From the NCBI GenBank assembly GCA_020137815.1, contig CM035353.1, positions 2,744,982 to 2,808,981 of the forward strand: a DNA stretch of 64,000 nt, written 5' to 3'. The notes under the pieces are model-generated. The model had not been told where the DNA came from. It did not search any database and worked only from the letters and a program-made list of their open reading frames with translations. Shown here one piece after another: positions 1 through 11,663 of this stretch (the first letter of the stretch is position 1; each line of letters begins with the position of its first letter). The translations under genes and the position numbers were made by a program. This stretch comes from Hormiphora californensis (taxonomy: Eukaryota; Ctenophora; Tentaculata; Cydippida; Pleurobrachiidae).

Positions 1-144
1 CATCACTACAATCTTACCTTTGAAGACTATCGCAATGTTCTACTTAGAAATGATATTGAAAATCGAACTAACAAAGGGTTTAGGTACAAGGATGGTCAGA
101 TGTATACATACAATGTTAAGAAGTCGGGCTTATCCCACATATAA
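1..144 (+). pseudogene. 3' end of possible type-B (Polinton/virus-like) DNA polymerase
   Basis: The first 47 codons are open in frame 1 and end at a TAA. The peptide has the feel of the C-terminal tail of protein-primed or virus-type DNA polymerase B copies common in invertebrate genomes: an aromatic/basic stretch (GFRYKDGQMYTYNVKK) followed by a conserved tail with a basic YxxKR-like motif and a DGI-T motif. That tail is present here, but only in another frame just downstream, to about 200, so the copy looks broken by a frameshift near 140. The rest of the gene lies left of the window. The family assignment comes from memory of motif patterns only and is weak; it could be another mobile-element protein. 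Confidence 0.35.
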
Positions 145-1599
145 TGTTAAACGTAAGGTCTTACAAGATGGGATATCTACGACGTATCTAGATGTTTGAA
201 GTTTTTTCTTCTTTGTTAATTTTATTGTTTAGTTAGCATGTGTCACACATTGTGTGTTATTTACTGACTCTGCAGTCTGCTTGAAATATCTATAGTATCT
301 GTTTTCTGTTCTGGTTATAATTTACCTGGTACAGGTATTATGTATGTAAACTGCATGGAGCGTTATTATATTATGGATCTATTACCAGTTTTAAAAGTCT
401 GTGTCTTTAACTGTGTTAGTTTGAAGGAGAAATAACTCTAGGAGCAGTGCTTACATAATGGTTACCAAAGGGACAACAGGATTCTTTATCTCGAAGGTGG
501 AAATCAAAGCCCTGGCTTTATGATGGCTCAAGACCGCATCTGGTTCAGGCCAGCGGAAAAGACCTATAGCGCCTCCGGTAAGAGGCCAGTTTCCATATAT
601 AAACGTCAAAAGTAAAGCTCTCGTTCCAAGGCTACTGGTGCGTCAGGCAAGAAACCAGCAATCGACAAAGGTCTACGAAATAACCTGACCGTCGACCGAA
701 CTACTCTGTACTGAATCTCCAACTAGAAGGCGGTGTAATGGAGAAGGTGGTGTAATGGAGAAAGACTTTAAATTTGTTTCATTTCACCTGTACCACGTTG
801 TACAATTTGAATAAACAGTGAACTGTATTTATAGGGGGCCAATGGATCTTCAAGTTGTTTTAACGGAATCAAATATCAAACCAGGGATAATCATTTTTTA
901 AATTTATTCTATACCGTTCTATTACCCGCTGTTCCAATCTTGTTCCTTCCAGTGAAAAGTCACCGGAATACTGAGTTATAACAGAACACCTGGTGCAATT
1001 CGTGTAATGTGATAGGGGTGACATCACTAACACGCAGAAATTTCAAACAAAAATTAGGGTCCTTGTCAGCGCCAAAATAAATTCCATGGCCCTTGCCGGC
1101 GCTCCCGATATTCTAGCGAACAGTTCTTGCCAGCGCCGCATAATTTTGGTAATTAGAAGTCACGTGACATGCACATACAAATGGTGCCTCAGTTAGGACG
1201 AAAAAGGGGTCCCAACTGTGCACACTATACTACTTTCCTTCACCTGGCGACCCTGGTCATAATTTAGCACAGAATTCCTCCAAATTAGTGTTTCCACTGG
1301 TACACGGTTGTTCTAATCTTGTTCCCAGCTGATATATGTTTGGTGCAGGGTGTCTCTTGTGTCGCTGCGAGCAGGGTGTCTCCTATCTTTTAATAGCATC
1401 ATATTCGATCCTATCTTTGGTCGTGATCTTTATCAACTTGACATCATATAATGTATTAGATCACAGAAGTTAGCGAAGGGGGGGGGGCGTTATCATCCAT
1501 TCTCATATGAATATTAAATTAATATACGTTCTAGTACGGTACAATAGGGTGACTAATTTCTAATGAGTTGTCACACACTACACAGTACACTCCACACAG

Positions 1600-1695
1600 A
1601 CACAGACACAGACACACAGACACCCCCCCCCCCCCCCCACACAGACACAGACACTCCCCCCCCCCCCCCCCCACACACACAGACACCCCCCACGC
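1600..1695. repeat. C-run / CA microsatellite
   Basis: Two runs of about 16-18 C alternate with CACAGA repeats. The open frames across it on the minus strand (Gly/Cys/Val-rich) are a by-product of the repeat. Confidence 0.9.
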
Positions 1696-2385
1696 ACTAT
1701 AACACACGTATACAATTCCCACATATATCTCATGATTAGTGTGTACCAATAAACATGGTCCAATATTATTAAACATTGACCTCCTGCAGCGTCTAGTGTG
1801 CTACTAGGGTGTTACTATGTGTTACTATATGTGTTACTATATGTGTTACTAGGGTCCCCCGGTTCAGGGTGGTCTGCTAGTTAATATGGGGCGTGGGATA
1901 ACGTGGGGTTATTGTGGGGCATATAACTTGGAAAAGAAGGGGGTAGTGAGAAAAGGAGCAGGAGGGTTGTATGAGAGGGTCAGACGAGTGGAGATCACAA
2001 ACATAACATGCTCCAGAGTCCACACATCAATATGTTACTGCAGCCTGATTCTTCTTTTTATTAATATCTCTCTCTCTCTCTCCCTCTCTCCCCCTCTCTC
2101 TCCTCTCCCTTTCCCTGCATCTGTGGCAATTGTACTAAGTGTTTCCTACAAGTATCTCCATTACACAAGACACACCTAAAGATTCTGAATATAGAGTATC
2201 ACTACCTCAATTTCGAGAGCTGAGTCTTGCCGCGTGTGTGTGTGTGTAAGTGAAATTCTATCCGGTACACGTTCACATTATAATATCACTAATTATCAGT
2301 GTGGAGAGAAACGGGTTATTTGTGGCGTACCTATTAATTGGTCCCAGATACCCTGCGGGGGTTGGGGTAGTTGAATAATGTCTAG

Positions 2386-2486
2386 CAGGAACCGAATCAA
2401 GAAATACTGGTCCCTGATTGGCTGATAACCAGTCACGTGACCTAAATAACGAGTTCTGATTGGTTGTTTACTTGTGTCGGTTCTTG
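2386..2486. mobile_element. hAT-type MITE, family A, copy 1
   Basis: A 101-bp element begins CAGGAACCGA and ends TCGGTTCTTG, so it has inverted ends. It is flanked on both sides by the 8-bp duplication ATGTCTAG (2378-2385 and 2487-2494). The body contains CCTGATTGGCTGATAACCAG, shared with the copies at 40149, 46439 and 63010. Eight-bp target duplications with CAG-starting ends are the mark of hAT transposons. Confidence 0.88.
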
Positions 2487-2550
2487 ATGTCTAGGCTATC
2501 TTGACTTCCACTGCACTGTACTACCTCCTAACAATTTTTTCTTTCTATAG

Positions 2551-5403
2551 ACGATAGTTAGGATATCGATTGCTGAAGGAGAGGGCCCTGGAACCTTTGA
2601 CAAAACGATATCGAATAAAGGCTGGATAGAGCAATACCTCCCCTACATCATATGTAAGTAATTTTGTGTGACTGCAATTACGTGGTACAACTCAACTGTG
2701 ACCCAACCCCCCCCCCCCCCCTCGCCTGAACTGTGACCCTACTATACTGAGTAGTTAGAGCCCAATCCAAAATAAGTCAATCGAAACACGTGAACCTACT
2801 ACAGACCTTGGTAGTGAATCTACCCCTCGCGAACGCCCCTGTAAATGGGTAAACAGCTACTACAGACAGCTAACACCAACCCCTCAGGTGTACTAGCCAC
2901 TACACCACCCTACCGACAGCTACTACAGACAGCTAACACCAACCCCTCAGGTGTACTAGCCACTACACCACCCTACCGACAGCTACTACAGACAGCTAAC
3001 ACCAACCCCTCAGGTGTACTAGCCACTACACCACCCTACCGACAGCTACTACAGACAGCTAACACCAACCCCTCAGGTGTGATAGTGTTCTACTACAGAC
3101 TGCACAACTAACACCAACCCCTTCACACCTAGGTGTGATAGTGTTCCTGTCACTGATATTCATTGTGACCATTGTGGTGATGTGTAACAGGGCGAACAAA
3201 CAACGTAAAGCCTACCATCCCACCAAACTACCTGCATACGATGGGTAAGTTACGGAGAGGGCCCTTGAAAACGGGATCTATTTAGGAATCCTGGCTCCTG
3301 GCACCATTAGCATAATTTGAGTCGATTTAATACTTTTTTGTGGCTTTCCACAACAATCCCCAATTTCAGGATGTTTGACTACCCCGATTTTGATGACCAA
3401 GTTGGTTTTGAGCCAGACACGGTCAAGGCGTACAATATTGATGGCGGGGGCGAGTGTGATAGGTTGTCAGCGTTTGAGGCCCTCGCCAGTCAATTGCAGA
3501 GTATGCAGTGTGCAGATTACATTGATAAGCCTAACAAATCTTACAGGTAATTTTATATTTCATGCATCCCCCCTTTATATTTCATGCATCCCCCCCTTTA
3601 TATTTCATGCATCCCCCTTTATATTTCATGCATCCCCCCTTTATAATGCGTGTCCGGTATAGTTCCTGTTCTATATATGATCGAGATTTGATAATCTAAT
3701 ATTTTTGGTGTAGGGATTTTCTCTGTGGTTTTATAAACAAGAAAACAAGGTGTTTTTCGGCCGCGGTCCCTAGATATTGTCCTTGAGTAGAAATTGGTTG
3801 ACATCACAGCTAGCCACGCCTTTCCTTGTGAAACTGTTAAATAATTCGAACCCGGGGCGCGGGAGGGAGGGCCGAACAAGGCAATTATGGATTTGTTCTG
3901 AAATTGGAATACAGTTTCGATAATTGTTACACAACAAACGCTATAAAAAGACAGTTAGTATGGTTTTAGCAAGTGATCCAATCCCTGGTAATTGGTTATA
4001 CCTCAGTCCACTCAACTTGAGAAATACAGCCATGATCTATCAATAGAGATGAAATGTAAATGATTCGTTAATACAGAAGGTAGTTGGGTATGATATCCCC
4101 TCTTTCTTCTATCGTCCTGCGCTGTCTCTCTCTCATGTTGTCTCGCGCACTACGTTTAATTCGGGATTTCCCAAGAAGAGAGGGGACACTGTACCCAAAG
4201 AAGGTAGAAGGTATTACATAAAACGTTAATTGTTCGGTTTTTCTCAAAAAGTGACGTACAAATTATAATCACTTTTTCCCAGACCCCCCCCCCCTTCAAT
4301 TCTCGTTCACAATTCACATCCCCTTCAATTCTTGCGTATTCTCGCAAAAAAAGGTATCACCTCTACTTATTACCCCAGCTGTATTTTCAGTAACTTTTAC
4401 AATAACGGTGGTTACGATAACGGTACTACTAAAAAGAAGGGCACCCAGTTCGATAGTGAAGGTTACTTTTCCGGATCACTTTCAGACCCTGCATTTATTG
4501 ATAATGAAGGAAAACACCGACCCGTTCCAGGTTAGCTTGTTAATTTTAAATGTCTTTACCGCTCCTGTAGTTTAGTTCTTTATTTCATGTCGTCTTATGT
4601 GTGTAGTTTGGTTCATTTTGTAGATGTATATTTGGAACTCCCACATCTATGCCAAAATACGATGTTGATCAGATATACTGTTTGACGCTTGTATATAATT
4701 ATTACTGTCGTCGCGAACTAAATAATTAAACGCAAATTATTTGGCAGGCGCCTTGTGTTTATTTTTGGTCTTGAATACTAATATTAGACAATGAAATTCC
4801 TTTGCCAGATCCTAATAACTGACATTGTTTAGGTGAGGGATATCCAGATAGATGCGAGACGGTCAACTCCCACCTCAACAATCAGAATATCTACACTAAC
4901 CTTCCACAGCCGGTAATTAGTTAATTAAATAATTGAATTATCGATCCTTAGTGATCTAGTGTAATATTATGTTGTGAGTGAGTCAACTCCTGTTACCCAA
5001 TACGGTATATATTCAGAACAGGAACCGACCGAATCAGGAAATACTGATCCCTGATTGGCCAGTCCTGATTCAGAACAACTCCCTGCAGGTTAAGTGTGAT
5101 TCAAAGGATACATTCCGGGAGAGAGATGAAGATTTTGTCCGATCTCTGCCACCACAACTTAATGAGAACACCTTTGCGCCCATGTCCCCAGAGGTCTCAC
5201 CACCGCCTCTCACCCCTGACATCACAGAGGATCCCGTGCGACCCACCACCTCCCACTCCTCCCTTCTCTCGTCACAGTCCAGGCCAGAAATCAGCCGATT
5301 ACCGACATCTCTTTTAGACAATAACAGTTCACAGACTGAACAGGAGGGGGTGCTTCCTCCACGAACTGTATCATCACATTGCTCGCTGAATAGTGATTAT
5401 TAG
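2551..5403 (+). CDS. type I membrane adhesion receptor, C-terminal exons (cadherin-like tail)
   Basis: Five exons join in phase: 2551-2653, 3133-3244, 3370-3546, 4391-4530, 4833-4912 and the terminal 5089-5403 (six segments in all), every intron being GT-AG. The first encodes a short extracellular piece; the second a transmembrane helix (VIVFLSLIFIVTIVVM) followed by a basic stop-transfer sequence (NRANKQRK). The third encodes a juxtamembrane stretch with DTVKAYNIDGGGECD, which resembles the p120-catenin-binding site of classical cadherins (YDEEGGGEED type). The remaining tail of about 190 residues is Ser/Pro-rich and ends SLNSDY. I see no complete beta-catenin-binding motif. The start and the ectodomain are outside the recognised region. 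The splice model is well supported by phase; the cadherin call rests on one motif, and another adhesion or signalling receptor is possible. Confidence 0.6.
2854..3110. repeat. 63-bp minisatellite carrying splice-acceptor copies
   Basis: Units start at 2854, 2917, 2980 and 3043 (exact 63-bp period). Each contains ACCAACCCCTCAG followed by GTGT, matching the real acceptor and first bases of the transmembrane exon at 3133. The last unit continues into GTGATAGTGTTC, the true exon start, before a second ACCAACCCC and the real acceptor. The open frame across it is a by-product of a period divisible by three. Confidence 0.9.
3551..3645. repeat. 22-bp tandem repeat beside a donor site
   Basis: Four to five copies of TTTATATTTCATGCATCCCC start five bases after the donor of the exon ending at 3546. 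Confidence 0.85.
5019..5067. mobile_element. 49-bp internally deleted hAT-type MITE, family A
   Basis: It starts CAGGAACCGACCGAATCAGG and ends CCTG after only 49 bp. It is flanked by the 8-bp duplication ATTCAGAA (5011-5018 and 5068-5075). It lies 21 bp upstream of the last-exon acceptor (5088/5089), so its right flank forms part of the acceptor region. Confidence 0.8.
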
Positions 5404-6348
5404 ATCTGTATATCTTCTTAGTTCATTATTATAGTTATCATCTCATGCCGAGTCTTGGCAAAAAGTTCTTGAAGACCTTGATGAAACGTTGATAAATTTA
5501 ATTTTATTGTCACAAAAAACTCTGCACAAACACTTCATTTTGATTTTTACCGACACATCTCAAAACAGTTGACAACAACACTCTTTTTAGATGTGCAGTA
5601 TTTAAAGTTTTATATAATTATTATGGAGTCTGTTGAACAAACTATAAATATTTTGAATTCGACACGTGATATGTTTTACACCGGTAAATACCTAATTAAA
5701 GGGATATATATTATACCTTTCTCGAGTTTGATGAGATCGAGTAATAAATACAAAGTTATTTTTTTCCAAAATCTGTTCTTACAATCATTATCTAGGGCTA
5801 TATAATTTTGTTATCTATTCTCAAGCCTCTGCACAAACTGTTTTCTTGTTTCAGTAAAACGTGTTTGTTTTAATTTGCTCATCTTCGGTTTTAACTAATC
5901 CGGGATATATATGGCAGATAGAAGATCATACACAGGGTGTCTTACTTCGGAAATGTTAGGTGGTGATCAGAGAAAATTAGAGGCCGAAAGAGTGCTTGTC
6001 ACATATTGAATAACTGCACATTGGTACATGGTTTACACATTTCATAATGTTGAGTGTGAAATTGGCAAGCTCCTACAACAAGGAAAAGGGTGTGTGTGCA
6101 GTGTGAAGTGAGAATCACGTGTGGTTGTCATTCTTTTCGTTTTTTTTTCTCTCTCTCTCTCTCTCTCTCTCATTTCTCTCTTTCTCTCTCTCTCTCCCTC
6201 TCTCTATCTCCGTACCCTTAGTTAGCATAGTAAACCGGAAATAGAATTAGTAACGGTTCCTGCAGGCCGCTAGTCCCCTTCTTCTCTTTAACAGAGGCCT
6301 CTACTTTTAAACCAACACTGACGGTTGTTTTCCATATTTTACTCTTTC

Positions 6349-6352
<4 letters not shown>

Positions 6353-6407
<55 letters not shown>

Positions 6408-6456
6408 TCTCCTCTCTCTCTCTCTCTCTCCCCTCTCCCTCTCTCTCTCCTCTCTC

Positions 6457-6502
<46 letters not shown>

Positions 6503-6522
6503 TATCTCTCTCTCTCTCTCTC

Positions 6523-6572
<50 letters not shown>

Positions 6573-6575
6573 TCT
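6353..6575. repeat. (CT)n microsatellite
   Basis: More than 200 bp of almost pure CT dinucleotides with occasional CC and TA interruptions. Confidence 0.97.
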
Positions 6576-6756
6576 TTCTCCGTGACATGATCTCTCAGTT
6601 CTGCATACGGTCTATTTACACACAACAAAATGATCAAGCTTTGCATGACAATATTCACACCTCTCACAGTGACCCTCCTCCTCCCCACTTTGTTGTCCTG
6701 GACTTTATAAAGCTGCAAGATCACCGTCTACTGGAAGAATAATTATAATAGTAACA

Positions 6757-6850
6757 ATTGTAACCCATCCCTGATCCTATTAGTCACAATTGTAACCCAT
6801 CCCTGACCCTATTAGTCACAATTTTAAACCATCCCTGGCCCTATTAGTCA
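6757..6850. repeat. 33-bp tandem repeat, three copies
   Basis: Three near-identical units contain CAATTGTAACCCATCCCTGA followed by CCTATTAGT. Confidence 0.85.
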
Positions 6851-7893
6851 TCTTACTATATATAATGCAGATACGTCCATTTGGATCACATGTTACACAC
6901 ATCCAGGCCATGTAACCCCTATTAGTCAGGTCCCAAGTAACCCGTTACTATCTTCTGGCCCCTAACCTATTTTCTAGGGGACCCATACAATATATAATGG
7001 GTGTTCCTCTCATTGTGTTCACAAGCTTTCCCAAGCCCAACCCTTCTCGCAGCTACTTCCTTAACTTACTCTCTGTCTCTATCCCTCTCTGTCGATCTCC
7101 CTTTATCTTACTATCCCTCTAACTCTGTAGCTCTCTATCCCTCTTTCTCTCTCGCTCACTCAACTCTCTCCCTCTCTTCTCCATTATCTAGCTCTCGTGT
7201 TCAATTCCCAACAAGTCTCTCTGCAGGACACGCAAGCACACAATTGTAGCACCCATTACGTCACTATTCCACTGTGCAGCATGCACACAGAAGAACAATG
7301 TCTCTCTCTCTCTCCCACACATTGTGTCACACAATGGTACCTCTACATATATCTTCACTAGCCAATCAGGACCAAGGAAACAAGGTCACGTGACCTATTT
7401 CCACCAATTACAGGACGGCATGAGATCCTTGATGGTAGTTGCTGTTGCTGAAAAAAAGGAACAAACACTGTACACAATGCGTGTAGCTCTACTATTGTCC
7501 GTGTGTGTGTGTGTGTGTGTGAACGGTAGGTTGTCATGATAAACAAGTCATTGATAGTATGAATGTAGCTTGTCATGTTCTAACCCTCATATATGAGGGT
7601 TAGAACATGTATATTTTTTTTTTAACTTGTGCAAATTTTTTTCCGAAAATGACATAAGTTCAGTTTTTTCGACTTTTATCATAGTTTTTGTCAAAAAATA
7701 GTATTTTCCAACAAATATTATGTGTAAAAGTGTATAGGGAATAGATTTACAGGCAAAATAAATTAAAAACTCATTTCGTGAGGTGCAGGTGACCATGTTT
7801 GCAAAAGCGTGTGCCATTCCGTCAAATTTTAATATTTTTTCCTGAAATTTTCGAAAATATGCTGAAAAATGTCCAATATAAACACCTTTAAAA

Positions 7894-9227
7894 CAGGAAG
7901 CGACCGAATATTCGGTTCGGTTCGGTTCGGAAATTCGGTGTTTTTTGGGCGGTTCGGTTCGGTTCGGTTCGGTAGGAAATTTTGGCCGAACCACCGAATT
8001 TTTTGGTCAAAAAATGCCCAGAAATCGGGCTTTTTCATGCAAAATTTTTCAATTATTTCACGAAAATTGTATGGATTTCAATGTCAATTTCGCCGTATTA
8101 ACCCTATTTCGAATCGGTGGTGCTATGTGGAAATGATTTTGCTAGTTAGCGGGTTCGATATGGATTGATTTGATACCTGACTTCCCGTCGAATCGTGTCC
8201 TCATGAGAGGGTCAACAAATTCAGAAACTTTTTTTTTCAAAAAATTCATGGAGAGCACCGATCAAGGTGTTAAGAATCATTCTCTGAAATTTTGTAAAAA
8301 AGTTTGGAAAATATTTCAAAGTCAATTTTATGGAAAATTTTCTATGTCAATTTTTGCGTACGAATCGTATTTCGAATCGGTATTGCTAAGCGGGAGTGAT
8401 GTTGCTAATTAGTGGGTCCGAGATTGATTATGCTGATACGTGATCCCCCATCAAATCTAATTAGGAAGTTTAGGGGAAACGATTCATGTTTCAATAAATC
8501 CTGCTAATTAGCGAGAGCACTGCCGCACAGCATCACCGATTCGCAACATGATTCGTACGGCAAAATTGACATAGAATTTTTTTCCGAAATTGACTTTGAA
8601 ATATTTTTCACAAAATTAAATGTTTCTCTAAAAATTCATGGAAAGCATCGATCAAGGTATTGAGAATCATTACCTGAAATTTTGTGAAATTTTTTTTGTG
8701 AAAAATATTTTAAGTAAATTATGGTATACGAATCGTGTTTCTAATCGACAATGCTAAACGGGAGTGATGTTGGTAATTAGTGGGTCCGAGATGGATTGTA
8801 CTGGTACGTGATCCCCCATCAAATCTAATTAGGAAATTTAGAGAGACACGATTCATGGTTCGTTTAATCCTGCTAATTAGCAATACCATTCCCGTATAGC
8901 ATTGCCGATTCGAAACACGATTCGTACGCAAAAATTGACATAGAAAATTTACGATAAAATTGACTTTGAAAATTTTTTCACAAAATTGACTTTGAAATTT
9001 CTTCATACATTTTTTAACAAAATTTCAGAGAATGATTCTCAATACCTTGATCGGTGCTCTCCATGACTTTTTAGAGAAACATTTATACAGAAAAAGTTTT
9101 GTATGGTTCGGTTCGGTTCGGTTACCGAAATTCGGTTCGGTTCGGTTCGGTTCGGTTCGGTAAAAAAGTTTTTCAAATTCGGTTCGGTTCGGTTCGGTGG
9201 AAAAAAACCCGGTTCGGTCGTTTCCTG
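7894..9227. mobile_element. 1334-bp non-autonomous hAT-like element
   Basis: The ends are inverted: CAGGAAGCGACCGAAT at the left and TTCGGTCGTTTCCTG at the right. The 8-bp duplication CTTTAAAA flanks both sides (7886-7893 and 9228-9235). Just inside each end are arrays of the pentamer TTCGG. The interior carries further inverted copies of a block containing ATTCGTACG and AAAATTGACATAGAA. No transposase is visible. The end sequence is related to the short MITE family A (CAGGAACCGACCGA). Confidence 0.88.
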
Positions 9228-9250
9228 CTTTAAAATATGTAAGAAAACTT

Positions 9251-9990
9251 ACTCAATCTATGAGGTGCAAACGGTGTTTTAAGTTACACTGTATGTTTAC
9301 AGCTACTTTTAAGCCCGTAGCACCTCACGTTTCACGACTTTTCCTAGCTAGATACTTGCAGTAGCCTCAAAACCATCATTTGTACCAAAAAAGTTCCAAA
9401 AATTTTGCTCAATGATTGAGGTGCACCCAAAAAACGGTATTTTCTTCAAACGCTAATTGCACCTCACTTTATGAGTATAAAGTTCTAAAAGTGGCCTTAA
9501 TTTGCTCATATGACATCCCCAAACACTAACTAATCGATTCCAAGGTCAGTACTCAACCTGTGAGGTGCCCTGGAGAAGTAGGTAAAATATGTCATTTTTT
9601 GAGGGTCTGCACCTCACTCGCTGAGTAATTTTTAGAGCAAATTTTCGGTAAATCAGGAGGGAAATTGTCTAATCTTGCTTTATGCCAAGTTTCAATTCTT
9701 TATTTACTCATTTGACCCCTAATGAGTAAACTTTTAGCTCTAAAATCGGCTTGCACCTCACCAAATGAGTAGATTTTTTCATGGTTTTCACCTCATCTGA
9801 TGAGTGAGAAATATTCCCACCATTTCTGAAAGTTTGGAGATTTTTGATCAAACGGTATTTCTACAAATCGGGGGCACCTCACGATAGCACCTCACGGCGT
9901 AGAAATGATATAGCACCTCACTGGAGTAAGCTAGAGACTTCGTTCTTTCACTAAATTGAACTTTCGATATTTCTCGATTTTTTGAGGTGC
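9251..9990. repeat. iterated semi-palindromic motif GCACCTCA-N5-TGAGT
   Basis: Full copies occur in one orientation at 9459-9476, 9609-9626, 9753-9770 and 9789-9805, and in the other at 9251-9268, 9408-9424 and 9551-9568. Half copies (CACCTCAC) lie near 9330, 9875, 9890 and 9914. The sequence between copies is not conserved, so this is a spaced motif and not a simple tandem repeat. Confidence 0.85.
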
Positions 9991-10081
9991 TGAGTAAATT
10001 TCCAGTGGCCACAGCTATTTTGCTATGATCATTTGAAAAAATTTGGTAGTTGCACAAGTTAAAAAAAAATGACCATATACA

Positions 10082-11268
10082 TTGTGCAGGACGCGGTGAA
10101 ACAGGATCGAGCAAACTGTAACCCACACTGCACTAAACAGTACAGCCCAGTTCGTAGAGGGTGGAGAAACGTTAAATTAGGTGTGTATACTGCAGTATAG
10201 TAGGATAGGGTACATGTGATACTACACACTAATAGCGTTGATGACAGACACTTCACTGTTCCACTGTGCACTATTTACTAAGAACAATAAAGAGGAATAA
10301 GGGGAATAAGGGGAACTAAGAACAATAAGGGGAATAGGACTGAAGAAAGTCAGCGAAATTTAACGAACTTCTTGTTTTCATGTGATCCTGTCTGGCGGCA
10401 CTGACCTCGTGATTTGAGCGCACTGAGAATCAAATCAGAGTCTGGCACCGGCAGATTACAGCTCGAAAACAAGACTGATATTATATCGGTCATATATTAT
10501 TGATATATCAAATTGAACAATCTCTCGTGCCTTCCAACAATTATTGTATGTTCTGTAGATGCGATTTCCATGTCCAATCTTTTGAGAGAGAGAGGAAAGA
10601 ATTAATGCGGTCTATAGAGAGAGGAAAAGAGAGAGGGAAATACTTGTATGTTGAACATCTAGATTCTAGAAGTACATTAGAGAAAGATGGAAAAGAGAGA
10701 ATAAGAAATCAAAGAAGAGGTCAGAAGCAGGAAAGAGAGAATATTAATTTGAATAACCGCTCACAGCTCTCACCGCCACTGTAAAATATACTGGAAAGTG
10801 TGATGATGATTTATTCATCAGTACTGGAGATCATCTTTGTGCTATATAGATCGGTATAGACTATAGATCCTTATAAATCGCCCCGATCCCCCATCCGGCC
10901 TCATTAACTGCAGGGTTATGATTCTGTAGTTGGAATTCCTGGCAGATTACCCCCCCCCCCCCTTTGACAAGCTACAGTCATCACCTTGGGTGTGTTGCCC
11001 TCACTCTGCAGTTCTTTGGGGGAGGCTGATTAAGTGGATGGAGAGCTTTACTGTTTGGAGAGGTTATATTAAGTGGATGTGAAGTACTATTTAGCATGTA
11101 TTGTATTGTATACATTGTATACCACACCCTGTCTGTCAGAGCATTGGCCTGACAGCACCCTGTAATAGTACACCATGCATGGTACTACCTTCTTAATGGG
11201 ATAATGGGTTTATCATGGGGTGTCGATTCTATCAATCATAGTAAATTGGATACTGATGGGTTTATAAG

Positions 11269-11354
<86 letters not shown>

Positions 11355-11663
11355 GTTCGTTACTTTCACCATAATATGTGTCATCGATGGAGTGGGGGCT
11401 GCGTTTTGTAAAATGTCACTGACACAACTTGCAACAGTGTGTAGTGAGACATGCAAGCTTTGACCATGCAATCACACACGCCCCCCCCCCCCCTACAAAC
11501 AAATATATGACAAGCTTCCTGTCTCTTTCAAGTTTCGATATGCAAGGGATGAGGGATATTTCATATTCGTAGTAACTGCTAGTGACAAGCAATGAGCATG
11601 CAATCGGACGCCCAAATTCATTCTCCCCTCGCCCCTTTATTTCATTATTTTACCATGGGCGCC
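10082..11663. other. no recognised gene
   Basis: It holds GA-rich sequence near 10560-10740, C-runs and a long (GA)n tract. The 94-residue ORF at 10500-10784 is Arg/Glu-rich and looks like GA-repeat translation. Confidence 0.6.
11271..11351. repeat. (GA)n microsatellite
   Basis: About 80 bp of uninterrupted GA dinucleotide. Confidence 0.97.

Larger units (their letters stand above)
145..2550. other. gene-poor region with simple repeats
   Basis: No convincing exon is visible. The stretch holds C-rich and CA microsatellites (1600-1695), short GTTACTA repeats near 1805-1850, a CT tract (2069-2105) and one hAT-type MITE. Upstream extracellular exons of the membrane-protein gene that follows may lie here or further left, but I could not identify them. 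Confidence 0.6.
5404..7608. other. 3' flank and simple-repeat region without recognised gene
   Basis: After the stop at 5403 the sequence is AT-rich and then dominated by CT tracts (6150-6210 and 6353-6575) and a 33-bp repeat (6757-6850). The Arg/Glu and Leu/Ser ORFs across 6218-6724 are products of the CT tract. A 36-bp palindrome lies at 7574-7609. Confidence 0.7.
7609..10081. mobile_element. outer inverted-repeat element (host of the hAT insertion)
   Basis: The left end (7609 on) reads TGTATAT, a T-run, then TTAACTTGTGCAA. The right end (to 10081) contains its inverse: TTGCACAAGTTAA, an A-run, then ATATACA. The interior holds repeated GCACCTCA / TGAGGTGC motifs at 7778 and from 9251 to 9990, on both sides of the nested 1.33-kb element. 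Without the nested element it would be about 1.14 kb. No coding region was found, so it is non-autonomous. The superfamily is undetermined because the target duplication is unclear. Confidence 0.65.

Noticed and set aside
2845-3111. 88-codon repeat ORF
   Set aside because: It is read through the 63-bp intronic minisatellite; the phased splice model of the membrane protein excludes it.
6218-6724. 168-codon Arg/Glu ORF and opposing Ser/Leu ORF
   Set aside because: Both are translations of the (CT)n/(GA)n tract, with no conserved sequence outside it.
10500-10784. 94-codon ORF with CxxC near the start
   Set aside because: Mostly GA-repeat derived Arg/Glu/Lys; a single CxxC is not enough.
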